A DNA stretch of 43,844 nucleotides from an uncultured Bacteroidota bacterium (GCA_903916555.1 CAIWXG010000017.1:1-43844), one strand, 5' to 3'; positions 9,027-19,996 are shown, numbered from the stretch's first letter. Program-made: numbers and translations. Notes: generated by a model from the letters alone, not told the origin.

Positions 9027-10013
9027 CTACAATAATCTTAAACCCAAGCCAAAACTACTACCTATTTCTAATTTACCATTTTCTACCTTTATGTTCCATT
9101 GTATTCTATTGTTCGGGTTATAGAACGAAGGGTTAATTTTAGCTGCTTGTGGCATTAAATGTAAAATGGCTGCTGTGCTTATTATTGTTTCATTTGCAGC
9201 AGATAACATTATTTCTAAGCCTGCCGTTTTTGCTTCTTGTAGTATAAGTAAGGTAGGTGTAATGCCCCCGCAAAAAGAGGGTTTAATTATAATGCCATTA
9301 TATAAAGCTGCAATATTATTAATATGCTTTTCTATACTATAATTTGCTGTTGCATATAATGGAATATTAGAAATAGAGGCTAAATGGTCAATATCTCTAA
9401 TTAGTTCAGTGCTAAAAGGATATTCAATCAATTCAATTTTCAATTTCGCTAAAATGTCTGTTTGCTTTATAAACTCCCTTTTTTGTATATTATTTTTAAC
9501 TGTAAGCCTAAATGTTGCATCTGTTTCTTTTTGCAAATCGGTTAATATGGTAATATCTTTAAAATCATCTATAACCAAATTATATACCGTATAGGCATTG
9601 TCTTTTACTTGTTGAATCATTGCATTTAAATCATTTCCTACTAATGTATAAGAAGCTGTAGGGGCAATATAGTTGGCAGTATTTAGTAATTTATACAGTG
9701 GTAATCTCCTAAGTTGTGCAAATAAATCCCACCCTGCACTATCAAGGGCAGCAATAAGCAATGTATGACCGGGAATGAGATGATGTAAAAAATGCCAGAA
9801 TCTTTTGGGGTCGGTTAATGCATATCGTTCTATTAAATTTCTTTTAGCTTCCAGTAATGCTGTTGTTTGTTGCAACGTATCTTTATCATATATAATCACT
9901 TCACCTATACCAATAGCATTTCCCAAAGCCAGAGTAACTACTAGTACTATAGGTTGTGTATTTATTGTTTCCGCATTTTCAGCTTCTATGGCAACATATT
10001 TTAAACTTAACAT
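9027..10013 (-). CDS. Enolase-superfamily protein (dipeptide epimerase/muconate-lactonizing-like), apparently active-site degenerate
   Basis: 'ELIEYPF', 'GIIIKPSFCGGITPTL', 'STAAILHL' match the barrel of the superfamily; KxK and two acidic metal ligands are not evident. Confidence 0.7.
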   Translation of the reverse strand: MLSLKYVAIEAENAETINTQPIVLVVTLALGNAIGIGEVIIYDKDTLQQTTALLEAKRNLIERYALTDPKRFWHFLHHLIPGHTLLIAALDSAGWDLFAQLRRLPLYKLLNTANYIAPTASYTLVGNDLNAMIQQVKDNAYTVYNLVIDDFKDITILTDLQKETDATFRLTVKNNIQKREFIKQTDILAKLKIELIEYPFSTELIRDIDHLASISNIPLYATANYSIEKHINNIAALYNGIIIKPSFCGGITPTLLILQEAKTAGLEIMLSAANETIISTAAILHLMPQAAKINPSFYNPNNRIQWNIKVENGKLEIGSSFGLGLRLL

Positions 10014-10060
10014 TGGCTAAAGTTGCAACTTTTTTCTGAATACAAAGGTTTAAAACACTT

Positions 10061-11827
10061 TTGCAAGTTCTATACCTATTATTTTATCAATTATTAATGA
10101 CTATCAAGAATAGTTTTTCTAATTTGCAGCCAAAATTAATTCATAATAACATACATATAAATATGCCCAAAATCCCCTTTTGGATTTTTATTATCATCGC
10201 CATCGTTTATTTTACAGGTGTTAGGGTAGATACCATGGATGTGGATGCTTCTCAATATGCCGAAATAAGCAGGGAAATGATGAAAAGCGGTGATTATCTT
10301 CATCTATACGACCGTGGTCTTGATTACCTTGACAAGCCACCATTCCTTTTTTGGGTTAGTGCTACAAGTATGAAGCTATTTGGTACTACTAATTTTGGCT
10401 ATAAGCTACCGTCTATATTAGCAGCTTTATGGGCTATTTTTGCTACCTATAAACTTGCTACCCGTTTATATGACAAAAAAACAGGTAAAATAGCAGCTTT
10501 GGTTTTGGCAACATGTCAGGGTATGTTTTTATGGACAAACGATATTCGCTGCGACACAATGCTTATGTGCTGGGTAACAACAGCAATATGGTTGATACAG
10601 GAATGGATTGAGAACAAAAAAATACACTATCTTTTATTGGGTTGCAGTGCCATTGCTTTAGGCATGATGACAAAAGGACCATTGGCACTTATGGTACCTG
10701 TGTTCTGCTTTATGAGCAACTGGATACTAAAACGGGAATGGAAAAACTTTTTACGAATAGAATATCTTTTAGGCATACTAATTATTGCTCTATTATTAAT
10801 ACCCATGAGCATTGGTTTATATAACCAATTCGACCTGCACCCCGAGAAATTAGTTAACGGACATACAAACACATCGGGTTTAAGATTCTTTTACTGGTCG
10901 CAGAGTTTTGGCAGAATAACAGGTGAAAGCCCTTGGAAAAACGGTGCAGATATTAGTTTTTTAATGTTAAACATGCTTTGGTCCTTCCTTCCTTGGATAT
11001 TTATCTTTATTATAGCACTTATTACCAATAGCATAAGATTAGTAAAACAAAAATTCTTACTCCAAAAAGAGCAAGAATGGATAAGTACCGGAGGGTTTTT
11101 ACTTACTTATTTGTGCTTAGGGATGTCGGCATACCAATTGCCTCATTATATTTTAGTTGTATTTCCATTGGCAGCAATAATTACTGCAGTATATATTAAA
11201 GAACTTATTGATGGTAAAATCCCGATTAAGCTAAGCAATTTTCTAAAATATTTTCAGGCTACCATAATGTTATTATTACTATTTGCAATGAATTTATTAA
11301 TTCAATTTGCTTTTCCGGCAAGTCCTGTTGTTGTATTTGCAGGTGTAATAAGTACTTTAATATGGTTATTTATTATTTTCTATAAAAAATTTAATACCAA
11401 ATTAGTATGGCTATCGGCAAGCGGAATGATTCTAATAAATATATTTCTAACCAATCAAGTATATTTCTCACTTCTTAAATATCAAATTGGTAATCAATTG
11501 GGTACTTTTGTAAAAGAAAATATAGTTAAAAAGAAGATGCTTGCTAATGAAATAATAACTTATAAAATGCATGACCCTATGAATGCATTCCCATTTTATA
11601 CTGATGTTATAATTGACAATACAGATACTATAACGTACATCGCAAATAAAAAATATGTAATTACGATGGACGACGGTTTGCAAGAATTAGAAAAACACGG
11701 GTATAAACATGCTACAATATTTCAAGGTAGCTGTTTTAAAGTTAGCGAACTAACGCCGGAATTTTTATATCCTAAAACAAGACATAAAGAAGTAAGAAAT
11801 TATTATTTAGTAGCAATTTCTAAATAG
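10061..11827 (+). CDS. Glycosyltransferase family 39 (ArnT/PMT-like) membrane protein; start may be at 10097 or later
   Basis: 'DVDASQYAEISREMMKSGDYL', 'YLDKPPFLFW', 'MMTKGPLALMVP' and multiple TM segments. Confidence 0.88.
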   Translation: MQVLYLLFYQLLMTIKNSFSNLQPKLIHNNIHINMPKIPFWIFIIIAIVYFTGVRVDTMDVDASQYAEISREMMKSGDYLHLYDRGLDYLDKPPFLFWVSATSMKLFGTTNFGYKLPSILAALWAIFATYKLATRLYDKKTGKIAALVLATCQGMFLWTNDIRCDTMLMCWVTTAIWLIQEWIENKKIHYLLLGCSAIALGMMTKGPLALMVPVFCFMSNWILKREWKNFLRIEYLLGILIIALLLIPMSIGLYNQFDLHPEKLVNGHTNTSGLRFFYWSQSFGRITGESPWKNGADISFLMLNMLWSFLPWIFIFIIALITNSIRLVKQKFLLQKEQEWISTGGFLLTYLCLGMSAYQLPHYILVVFPLAAIITAVYIKELIDGKIPIKLSNFLKYFQATIMLLLLFAMNLLIQFAFPASPVVVFAGVISTLIWLFIIFYKKFNTKLVWLSASGMILINIFLTNQVYFSLLKYQIGNQLGTFVKENIVKKKMLANEIITYKMHDPMNAFPFYTDVIIDNTDTITYIANKKYVITMDDGLQELEKHGYKHATIFQGSCFKVSELTPEFLYPKTRHKEVRNYYLVAISK

Positions 11828-11843
11828 TAAATTAGGAAAAGTA

Positions 11844-12560
11844 TTATTTCTTAAAAATATTATATTTTATAATGCAGTATAATGCACGGAAAGCATCTTT
11901 CATGCCTATTTTTTTACCTTCTTCATAAGTGCGACCATAATACGATATACCAACCTCATAAATTCTTACATTGGGGTATCGTGAAATTTTAGCTGTTACC
12001 TCAGGTTCAAAACCAAAACGTTTTTCTTCTAAAGTTATACTCTGTATAATGTGCCTGCGAAATACCTTATAACATGTTTCCATATCGGTAAGGTTTAAGT
12101 TTGTAAACATATTAGATGCCGCAGTGAGCCAACGGTTACCAATAGAATGCCAAAAAAACAAAATACGGTGTGGCTTTCCTCCAATAAATCTTGAACCATA
12201 AACTACATCGGCAAAGTTATTTATAATAGGTTTTAATAATACGGTATATTCTTCGGGGTCATATTCTAAATCTGCATCTTGTATAATCACATAATCGCCT
12301 GTTGCATATTTTATTCCCGTATGTAAGGCGGCACCTTTACCCTGATTTATTTCATGTTTGTAATAGGTAATGGGCAAATCCGGATTATCAGCTTTATAAC
12401 TTAATATTGCTTCTTCTGTATTATCTTTAGAACAATCGTTTACAATAATAACTTCTTTATGCATATTATCGTTCAGTACCACTGCTTTCACTTTATTCAA
12501 AATACGATGAATCGTTTGGCCTTCATTATATGCCGGAATAATTATAGATAGTGTACTCAT
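11844..12560 (-). CDS. Glycosyltransferase family 2 (dolichyl-phosphate mannose synthase-like)
   Basis: '[18 protein letters not shown]', '[11 protein letters not shown]', '[34 protein letters not shown]'. Confidence 0.92.
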   Translation of the reverse strand: MSTLSIIIPAYNEGQTIHRILNKVKAVVLNDNMHKEVIIVNDCSKDNTEEAILSYKADNPDLPITYYKHEINQGKGAALHTGIKYATGDYVIIQDADLEYDPEEYTVLLKPIINNFADVVYGSRFIGGKPHRILFFWHSIGNRWLTAASNMFTNLNLTDMETCYKVFRRHIIQSITLEEKRFGFEPEVTAKISRYPNVRIYEVGISYYGRTYEEGKKIGMKDAFRALYCIIKYNIFKK

Positions 12561-12585
12561 TAATATTAATCCTCAAATGGATTTA

Positions 12586-12593
12586 CAAATGTA
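12586..12593 (-). promoter_or_regulatory. Candidate -7 element of the GT2 gene
   Basis: Minus-strand TACATTTG (TAnnTTTG), 26 bp upstream of the start. Confidence 0.35.
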
Positions 12594-12660
12594 AAAAGTA
12601 ATCGCTTACTTTTAGCTTACTCTTTTAGTAATAATCTTTTTTAGCTTTTATTTGTTTAAA

Positions 12661-12668
12661 TACCTTTG
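12661..12668 (+). promoter_or_regulatory. Candidate -7 element of thyA
   Basis: TACCTTTG (TAnnTTTG), 38 bp upstream of the ATG. Confidence 0.4.
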
Positions 12669-12705
12669 CATAAAAGGGTATTTGCAAACTCCTTAAACTA
12701 CAAAT

Positions 12706-13521
12706 ATGCAAAATTATTTAAACTTACTCGAACATATTATTAATACCGGTGTGCAGAAAAATGACCGTACCGGTACAGGTACAATAAGCTGTTTTGGATA
12801 CCAAATGCGTTTTAACCTTGCAGCCGGTTTCCCGCTAATAACTACAAAAAAACTGCACCTTAAATCTATTATATATGAATTGTTGTGGTTTTTAAAGGGT
12901 GATACTAATATTGCCTATTTAAATGAAAACGGTGTAAGTATATGGGATGAGTGGGCAGATAAAAATGGAGAGTTAGGACCTGTTTATGGGCATCAATGGC
13001 GAAGCTGGGCAGGAGCAGATGGTAAGATATATGACCAGATTGCTGACGTGCTTCATCAACTAAAAACAAACCCGGATAGCCGTAGAATAATCGTTAATGC
13101 TTGGAATGTAGCCGACCTGTCTAAAATGGCTCTCTCGCCATGCCATGCTTTATTTCAGTTTTATGTATCGCCTCCAGATAGCAAAAACAAGAAGGGTAAA
13201 TTAGGTTGTCAACTATACCAACGCAGTGCCGATGTTTTTTTGGGTGTGCCATTTAATATTGCTTCTTATGCTTTATTAACCATGATGATAGCCCAAGTAT
13301 GCGATTTTGAGTATGGTGAATTTGTACATACTTTTGGCGATGTACATTTGTATAATAACCATACCGAACAAGCAAAATTACAATTAAGCAGAACGCCATT
13401 TGCATTGCCCACACTTAAAATAAATACGGATGTAAAAGATTTATTTTCTTTTAAATATGAAGATTTCAAATTAGAAAATTATGAGTGTCATGCTGCCATT
13501 AAAGCACCAATAGCTATTTAA
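12706..13521 (+). CDS. thyA: Thymidylate synthase
   Basis: '[20 protein letters not shown]', '[27 protein letters not shown]', '[12 protein letters not shown]', '[23 protein letters not shown]', '[12 protein letters not shown]'. Confidence 0.97.
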   Translation: MQNYLNLLEHIINTGVQKNDRTGTGTISCFGYQMRFNLAAGFPLITTKKLHLKSIIYELLWFLKGDTNIAYLNENGVSIWDEWADKNGELGPVYGHQWRSWAGADGKIYDQIADVLHQLKTNPDSRRIIVNAWNVADLSKMALSPCHALFQFYVSPPDSKNKKGKLGCQLYQRSADVFLGVPFNIASYALLTMMIAQVCDFEYGEFVHTFGDVHLYNNHTEQAKLQLSRTPFALPTLKINTDVKDLFSFKYEDFKLENYECHAAIKAPIAI

Positions 13522-13642
13522 TTTAATGTCTAAAAATAGGCATGCATCTACTTTTTATGTATGTAAAATCATTTTTTTGCATTACAATACTTATTTTTAT
13601 ATTGCAGCCATTATCAACCATTTACAACTTACTGATACGTAT

Positions 13643-14347
13643 ATGAAAAAAACTATTTACTCATTTATTGCCGGTTTATTGTTAGCAGTGCCTGTATATG
13701 CACAAACAAATAAAATTGAAATGATTACCGATTCCGGTAGAATAGTGATGATGCTTTACGATAATACACCATTGAATACCAATAATATGGTTAAAAATGC
13801 AAGAGAACATGTATATGACAGTACACTTTTTCATAGAGTAATACCTAATTTTATGATACAAGGCGGCGACCCTACGTCTAAACATGCTGCACCCGGGCAG
13901 GCTCTGGGCAGCGGTGGGTTGCAATTTACAGTGCCTGCTGAAATTAATGATTCTGACATACATAAGCGTGGGGCTTTGGCGGTAGCAAGAGATGGTAATC
14001 CGGCAAAAGCAGGTTCTGCTTGTCAGTTTTATATTGTTGTAGGTAAAAAAGCTACAGACCAAGAATTAGATAATATATCGGCAAGAGCAGGTAGAAAATA
14101 CACACCACAACAAAAGGAACTGTACAAGACAATAGGTGGTACACCATTTTTAGATGGTAATTATACCGTTTTTGGTGAAGTAGTTGAGGGTATGGACGTA
14201 ATTGATAAAATTATTATGGCTGCGAGAGATGGTAGAGACCGACCTAATAATGATATTCGGATACAATCATTACATGTATTAGGTGATAAAGAAGTAAAAA
14301 AGAAAAGAAAAGGCTTCTTTAGTTTCCTGAGAAGGAAAGATAGATAA
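13643..14347 (+). CDS. Exported cyclophilin-type peptidyl-prolyl cis-trans isomerase
   Basis: The ORF opens at 13526, but MKKTIYSFIAGLLLAVPVYAQ at 13643 is a signal peptide. 'FHRVIPNFMIQGGDP' and 'GSACQFYIV' are cyclophilin motifs. Confidence 0.9.
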   Translation: MKKTIYSFIAGLLLAVPVYAQTNKIEMITDSGRIVMMLYDNTPLNTNNMVKNAREHVYDSTLFHRVIPNFMIQGGDPTSKHAAPGQALGSGGLQFTVPAEINDSDIHKRGALAVARDGNPAKAGSACQFYIVVGKKATDQELDNISARAGRKYTPQQKELYKTIGGTPFLDGNYTVFGEVVEGMDVIDKIIMAARDGRDRPNNDIRIQSLHVLGDKEVKKKRKGFFSFLRRKDR

Positions 14348-14402
14348 GTGGATAATTACCAATTGGGGTTTTCTCATTGCCAATGTTTCTGATAATAAAC
14401 CT

Positions 14403-14410
14403 TAACTTTG
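14403..14410 (+). promoter_or_regulatory. Candidate -7 element of ychF
   Basis: TAACTTTG (TAnnTTTG) with an upstream TTG at 14377-14379. Confidence 0.35.
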
Positions 14411-14430
14411 CTCAAATTTAAAAAAATAGC

Positions 14431-15531
14431 ATGGCTTTACAAGCAGGCATAGTAGGATTGCCAAACGTAGGAAAATCTACCTTATTTAACGCAGTAAGCA
14501 ATAGTGCAAAAGCACAAGCTTCCAATTATCGTTTTTGTACCATAGAACCTAATGTGGGGCAGGTAGATGTACCTGATTACAGAATGGGTAAACTTGCAGA
14601 AATAGTAATGCCTAATCGTACACTACCGGCAACAATAGAATTTGTAGATATTGCCGGCCTTGTAAAAGGTGCCAGCAAGGGCGAAGGTTTAGGTAATAAG
14701 TTTTTGGCGAATATACGGGAGGTAGATGCAATTGTGCATGTAATACGCTGTTTTGACGATGACAATATTCTACGTGAGGAAGGAGAAATAAACCCGATTG
14801 GTGATAAAGAAATTATAGATACCGAATTACAGTTAAAAGATTTGGATAGTGTTGAGAAAAAAATTCAACGAGTAGAAAAAATGGCAAAAACAGGCGACCC
14901 CAAATTTAAACGTCAGTTTGAGGTTTTGCAATCTTGTAGAAACCATTTGTTTGAAGGAAAAAATATTCGTGCTTTGCAAATAGAAGGGGAAGACCGTGAA
15001 GCAATTGCCGATTTATTTTTACTTACCGAAAAACCGGTTCTTTATGTTGCAAATGTGGATGAGGCTGCCATACTTACTGGTAATAAATACTCTGATGTAT
15101 TAGTAAAAGCTGCACACGAAGAAGGGGCACAGGTAATTGTAATGAACAATAATATAGAGGCTCAAATTTCTGAATTAGAAACAGTAGAAGATAAAGAATT
15201 GTTTTTTGCTGAATATGGTTTAACCGAACCCGGCTTAAACAGATTAATAAGAAGCACCTATACCCTATTAAATCTAATTACCTATTTTACTGCCGGTGTA
15301 CAAGAAGTTAGAGCCTGGACAATACATAGAGGTTGGAAAGCACCACAAGCAGCAAGTGTTATACATACAGATTTTGAGAAAGGATTTATTAAAGCTGAGG
15401 TAATTGCTTATAATGATTATGTACAATACAAATCGGAAGCTGCATGTAGGGAAAATGGCAAATTGCGTATTGAAGGAAAAGAATACATAGTAAATGACGG
15501 TGATGTAATGCACTTTAGATTTAATGTATAA
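14431..15531 (+). CDS. ychF: Redox-regulated ATPase YchF (Obg-like)
   Basis: 'AGIVGLPNVGKSTLFNAVSN', 'CTIEPNVGQVDVPD', 'FVDIAGLVKGASKGEGLGNKFLANIRE', C-terminal TGS-like domain. Confidence 0.97.
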   Translation: MALQAGIVGLPNVGKSTLFNAVSNSAKAQASNYRFCTIEPNVGQVDVPDYRMGKLAEIVMPNRTLPATIEFVDIAGLVKGASKGEGLGNKFLANIREVDAIVHVIRCFDDDNILREEGEINPIGDKEIIDTELQLKDLDSVEKKIQRVEKMAKTGDPKFKRQFEVLQSCRNHLFEGKNIRALQIEGEDREAIADLFLLTEKPVLYVANVDEAAILTGNKYSDVLVKAAHEEGAQVIVMNNNIEAQISELETVEDKELFFAEYGLTEPGLNRLIRSTYTLLNLITYFTAGVQEVRAWTIHRGWKAPQAASVIHTDFEKGFIKAEVIAYNDYVQYKSEAACRENGKLRIEGKEYIVNDGDVMHFRFNV

Positions 15532-15546
15532 ACTCAAAATAATTCT

Positions 15547-16263
15547 GTGAAGTATAGAAATAAGATAACTATATCTTCATCTGTTGCAATACTCTGTGCA
15601 TTATTTGGTTTTTACCATTTTGGGCAGTTAAGAACAGATTTAAATAAAACAGACCCAAAAATTACGGCAACATCTTTTTTTGCCAATAAGTATAAGAATA
15701 CTAACCTAAAAACGGAAACAGACAGTAACCAACATTTTGTGGATACTGCTGTTTCTTTATTAAAATCGGGCTTTATAGTATTGCGTATGGGGCGCGGGGT
15801 GGATAGCTACATTTTATCGCAAATGAATGAAAAAGATAAATCTTTCTCGCATTGTGGTATTGTTTTTATAGAAAACGGCTATCCTTTTATATATCATTGT
15901 ATTGGTGGCGAAAACAACCCTGATGAAAGAATGCGTAGAGATTCGGCAATTTCTTTTTTTTCACCAACAATAAATGTAGGTATTGCTGTAATAAAATATG
16001 ATTTTAATGACTCTCAAATTATTAAGGTACATCTTGCGGTAAATCAATTATATAAAAGCAAACCTAAATTTGATTTGAAATTTGATTTAAATACTAATAG
16101 CGAATTGTATTGTAGCGAAATGGTATATAAAGCAGTAAATAGTGCTATGAATGACAGCAATTATATTAAATCTACTATTAAATACGGCAAAACTTATGTT
16201 GGCATAGATAATCTATTTATGAATAAACATGCAAAGATGGTTTGGCAAGTAAATTTTAAATAA
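15547..16263 (+). CDS. YiiX/YebB-like permuted NlpC/P60-type cysteine hydrolase
   Basis: 'KSFSHCGIVFIENGYPFIYHCIGGE' and 'ELYCSEMVYKAV' give His/Cys active-site-like motifs of the permuted papain fold. Confidence 0.7.
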   Translation: MKYRNKITISSSVAILCALFGFYHFGQLRTDLNKTDPKITATSFFANKYKNTNLKTETDSNQHFVDTAVSLLKSGFIVLRMGRGVDSYILSQMNEKDKSFSHCGIVFIENGYPFIYHCIGGENNPDERMRRDSAISFFSPTINVGIAVIKYDFNDSQIIKVHLAVNQLYKSKPKFDLKFDLNTNSELYCSEMVYKAVNSAMNDSNYIKSTIKYGKTYVGIDNLFMNKHAKMVWQVNFK

Positions 16264-16283
16264 TAACTTTGTAAATTAATATT

Positions 16284-16700
16284 ATGAAACAATTTATTAT
16301 ATTTATTATTACCGCTTTTACCGGTGTATTTTTATTATCTGCTTGCAATAATAAGAATACACCAAAAGAAACTGCAATAACATGGTTGAATGGTTTTAAT
16401 CATCAAAATTTTAATGATGCCATTAAAGTATCTACAAAAGATACTAAAAATGTTTTATTAATGTTCGAAAAATTTACCGATGTAGTAAATGACTCTATAA
16501 GAAAAGCATCTCAAAATATTAAAGTAACTATTAAAGATGTAAAAGAAAACGGAGATAAAGCAGATGTTGTTTATGCAGTATCTACAAAGCCAGAACGAGA
16601 AGAAGTATTACATTTAATTAAAAAAGACGGTAAATGGTTAGTGCAGTTTTTTAAGTTAGATTTAATAAATGTTATAAAAAATACAGATAAAACATCTTAA
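16284..16700 (+). CDS. Small lipoprotein, DUF4878/NTF2-like
   Basis: Lipobox 'FLLSACNNK'; 'TAITWLNGFNHQNFNDAIKVST...DGKWLVQFFKLD'. Confidence 0.7.
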   Translation: MKQFIIFIITAFTGVFLLSACNNKNTPKETAITWLNGFNHQNFNDAIKVSTKDTKNVLLMFEKFTDVVNDSIRKASQNIKVTIKDVKENGDKADVVYAVSTKPEREEVLHLIKKDGKWLVQFFKLDLINVIKNTDKTS

Positions 16701-16782
16701 AATAAATAAATTGAAACAATGTAATAAGGGCTTATTTATCAATAACAACAAATTTTTATTGAATATGTAATTTTCGGCATTA

Positions 16783-18042
16783 ATGGCATTAAACTATATT
16801 TGGGTTGGTTTTATTATTATTGGTATTGTTGTAGGCATACTAAAAGTAGTATTTTTAGGACAATCCGGTTTGCTGTCAGAAATGCTTACTGCTCTTTTTG
16901 ATGCAGCAAAAAATGGTTTTGAAATATCAATTGGGCTCACCGGTATCATGTCTTTGTGGTTAGGTATAATGAAAATTGGCGAGCGAGCAGGCGTTATAAG
17001 TCTATTTTCGAGAGCAGTAGCACCATTATTTAGTATTTTATTTAAAGGACTGCCAAAAAACAGCCCCGCTTATGGTAATGTAATGATGAATTTATCTGCC
17101 AATATGTTAGGTTTGGATAATGCAGCTACACCATTAGGGCTAAAAGCAATGAACGACTTGCAGGAAATAAACCCTAATAAAGAAACAGCAAGCGATGCAC
17201 AAATAATGTTTTTGGTGCTTAATACTGCAGGCATAACACTAATACCAACATCAGTAATTGCTATAAGACAAACAATTGCTTTAGAGCAACATATTCCTAA
17301 TTTTAATGCTGCAGATATTTTTCTTCCTACTCTTATAGCTACTTTTATAGCCTTTATTTCGGGTATCATTATAGTTTCTATCTACCAACGTATAAATATA
17401 TTTAAACTTCCCGTTTTATTATTTATAGGTGGTTTTTGTTGCTTAATAGGCTTATTGCAATATTATCTTATGCGATTGCCTGCCGACCAAATTAATAAAA
17501 CAATAGGTGCAATAGGCAGCGGTGTAATACTATCTATAATCTTATTATTTATTATTGCTGGCTTAATTAAAAAACACAATGTATATGAGCATTTTATTGA
17601 AGGAGCAAAAGAGGGCTTTACCGTTGCAACTAAAATAATACCTTATTTAGTGGCTATGCTATTAGCAATAAGTATTTTCAGGTCATCGGGTTGTTTAGAT
17701 TATATTTTGGCGGCTATAGCTAAAGTGGTTTCTTTATGTGGTTTAAATACAGATTTTGTACCTGCATTACCTGTGGCATTAATGAAACCACTTAGTGGTA
17801 GCGGAGCAAGAGGGCTTATGGTAGATATTATGAGAAATCCACAATATGGGGTAGCCTCTTTTCAAGGTAAATTAGCTGCAATAATACAAGGTTCTACAGA
17901 AACCACTTTTTATGTATTGGCTGTTTATTTTGGAAGTGTACAAATAAAAAATACACGCCATGCATTGGTTTGCGGTCTTATTGCCGATTTTATGGGTTTA
18001 CTGGGGGCAATAGTAGTTGGTTATTTGTTTTTTCACAAATAA
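16783..18042 (+). CDS. Nucleoside recognition (Gate) domain protein, SpmA-SpmB fusion-like
   Basis: Two tandem Gate-like halves: 'GLTGIMSLWLGIMKIGERAG' and 'VATKIIPYLVAMLLAISIFRSSGCLD', plus 'NMLGLDNAATPLGLKAM' and 'GSTETTFYVLAVYFGSV'. Confidence 0.85.
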   Translation: MALNYIWVGFIIIGIVVGILKVVFLGQSGLLSEMLTALFDAAKNGFEISIGLTGIMSLWLGIMKIGERAGVISLFSRAVAPLFSILFKGLPKNSPAYGNVMMNLSANMLGLDNAATPLGLKAMNDLQEINPNKETASDAQIMFLVLNTAGITLIPTSVIAIRQTIALEQHIPNFNAADIFLPTLIATFIAFISGIIIVSIYQRINIFKLPVLLFIGGFCCLIGLLQYYLMRLPADQINKTIGAIGSGVILSIILLFIIAGLIKKHNVYEHFIEGAKEGFTVATKIIPYLVAMLLAISIFRSSGCLDYILAAIAKVVSLCGLNTDFVPALPVALMKPLSGSGARGLMVDIMRNPQYGVASFQGKLAAIIQGSTETTFYVLAVYFGSVQIKNTRHALVCGLIADFMGLLGAIVVGYLFFHK

Positions 18043-18071
18043 ATATAAATTAGTATTCTGCTAAAAATTTA

Positions 18072-18245
18072 TTAAGCAACCACAACTATTATATTTACCA
18101 TATTATCATGCCAAGCTTGTTTTTTATTATCAAAATACGCCAAAGTAACCTATAAAGAAAAATACTGCTAATATAATTTACCTAATTATCTGCCATTTGC
18201 TTTTTTAAATGAAATTAAATACCTAAATAATTGTAACAATTCATT
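18072..18245 (-). pseudogene. RDD-family C-terminal remnant
   Basis: Minus-strand frames give LISFKKANGR*LGK ... ILAVFFFIGYFGVF ... YFDNKKQAWHDNMVNIIVVVA*: RDD-like C-terminus broken by stops and frameshifts. Confidence 0.6.
18176..18228 (-). repeat. 53-bp inverted repeat, copy A
   Basis: Reverse complement is identical to 22870-22922: ATTTAGGTATTTAATTTCATTTAAAAAAGCAAATGGCAGATAATTAGGTAAAT. Confidence 0.95.
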
Positions 18246-18392
18246 CTCCATAATATCATCCCCTCGGGCTTTTGAAAAGGGAATATTTACTTTTTATTTT
18301 GCAAGCCCGTACAATTAGTTATAAAATAATGATGAGTAAGAATATTAGGATTAAAACAAGCTAATATTGCATATATTTACAAATAAATATAT

Positions 18393-19391
18393 CTATTCTA
18401 CCGCATTCAAGGCTTGCCATAGCATATCTTTTAATTCATTTATGCCTTGTTGCAAAACTGAAGAAATAAATAGATGCGGTATTGTTTTGGGTAATGTTTC
18501 TTCAATAGCCAGTTTTAGCTCCTCATCAAGCATATCACTTTTGCTTATGGCTATCAACATTTTTTTATGCAGCAATTCAGGGTTATATAGTTCCAACTCA
18601 TTTATAAGAATAGTAAACTCTTTGGTATGGTCGGGGCTGTCGGCAGGTATTAAAAATAACAATACGGAATTGCGTTCTATATGTCTTAAAAAGCGATGTC
18701 CTAATCCTTTTCCTTCGGCAGCACCTTCTATAATACCAGGCAAATCTGCCATACAGAAAGATTTATTATCTCTATAAGAAACAATACCTAATTGTGGTAT
18801 TACGGTAGTAAACGCATAATTGGCTATTTTGGGCTTTGCGGCACTAACCACAGAGAGCAGTGTAGATTTTCCTGCATTCGGGAAGCCTACGAGACCTACA
18901 TCGGCAAGGATTTTCAACTCAAGTGTTTTCCAACCTTCACTACCCATTTCACCGGGTTGTGCATACTCTGGTGCCTGATTGGTTGATGTGGCAAAATTAG
19001 CATTACCTAAGCCGCCACGTCCTCCGGGTACCCAGATTACTTCCTGCCCATCTTCCATTATTTCAGCTTCTATCTCGCCTGTTTCTTCATCTCTTGCCAC
19101 AGTGCCCAATGGTACTTCTAATATTATATCTTTACCCTCATGCCCACTGCTATTGTTCTTATAACCATTTTCGCCGTCAACGGCTATCACGTTTTTATAA
19201 TAACGCATGTGTAGTAAAGTCCATAGCTGCACATTGCCTTTAAGAATAATATGACCACCACGACCGCCATTACCACCATCGGGACCTGCCATGGCATTAA
19301 ATTTTGTGCGCATAAAATGTGCACTGCCCGCACCACCCTTTCCTGAATGGCAAAAAATACGTATATGGTCTACAAAATTGCCTTTCTCCAC
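18393..19391 (-). CDS. obgE: GTPase ObgE/CgtA (GTG start)
   Basis: Gly-rich Obg domain '[17 protein letters not shown]', '[30 protein letters not shown]', '[26 protein letters not shown]'. Confidence 0.96.
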   Translation of the reverse strand: MEKGNFVDHIRIFCHSGKGGAGSAHFMRTKFNAMAGPDGGNGGRGGHIILKGNVQLWTLLHMRYYKNVIAVDGENGYKNNSSGHEGKDIILEVPLGTVARDEETGEIEAEIMEDGQEVIWVPGGRGGLGNANFATSTNQAPEYAQPGEMGSEGWKTLELKILADVGLVGFPNAGKSTLLSVVSAAKPKIANYAFTTVIPQLGIVSYRDNKSFCMADLPGIIEGAAEGKGLGHRFLRHIERNSVLLFLIPADSPDHTKEFTILINELELYNPELLHKKMLIAISKSDMLDEELKLAIEETLPKTIPHLFISSVLQQGINELKDMLWQALNAVE

Positions 19392-19972
19392 TATGCCGGT
19401 AACAGGTATTTATTTATTTGGTTGCTTAATAATTTAAATGTCTCATTTATAGAATGATTACCATTCACATCTTCCAGTTTGCCGTGTTCTTTATAATAAT
19501 TGGCTACAGGGGCAGTTTTAGAATGATATTCTTTAATTCTTTTTATTACCACTTCTTCCGTATCATCACTTCTTCCCGATGTTTCGCCTCTGCTAATAAG
19601 TCGATTAATTAAATCGGGTTCTGATACAATAAGCGATAATACTAGATTTATCTTTGTGTTTTTAAATTCTAATAATTTATCTAATGCTTCAGCCTGTGCT
19701 TCGGTACGGGGAAAACCATCGAAAATAAACCCTCTAGCATCTGCATTTTCATCTATTTTACTGCTTATCATTCCTATTACAACCTCATCGGGAACAAGTA
19801 GGCCTTGGTCCATGTATTTTTTTGCTTCCACGCCAAGCGGAGTTTGATTTTTTACTTCATTCCGTAATAAATCACCGGTTGATATGTGTTCTAATTTATA
19901 TATAGAAACAATATTTTCAGATTGTGTGCCTTTGCCACTACCGGGAGGGCCAAATAATACTAAGTTGAACAT
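19391..19972 (-). CDS. adk: Adenylate kinase
   Basis: '[19 protein letters not shown]', '[11 protein letters not shown]', '[17 protein letters not shown]'. Confidence 0.96.
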   Translation of the reverse strand: MFNLVLFGPPGSGKGTQSENIVSIYKLEHISTGDLLRNEVKNQTPLGVEAKKYMDQGLLVPDEVVIGMISSKIDENADARGFIFDGFPRTEAQAEALDKLLEFKNTKINLVLSLIVSEPDLINRLISRGETSGRSDDTEEVVIKRIKEYHSKTAPVANYYKEHGKLEDVNGNHSINETFKLLSNQINKYLLPA

Positions 19973-19996
19973 GTATTAAAAAGATGTAGTACACTG

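Noticed and set aside
13682-14062. 126-aa minus-strand ORF
   Set aside because: Antisense to the cyclophilin; Cys/Tyr/His-rich shadow composition.
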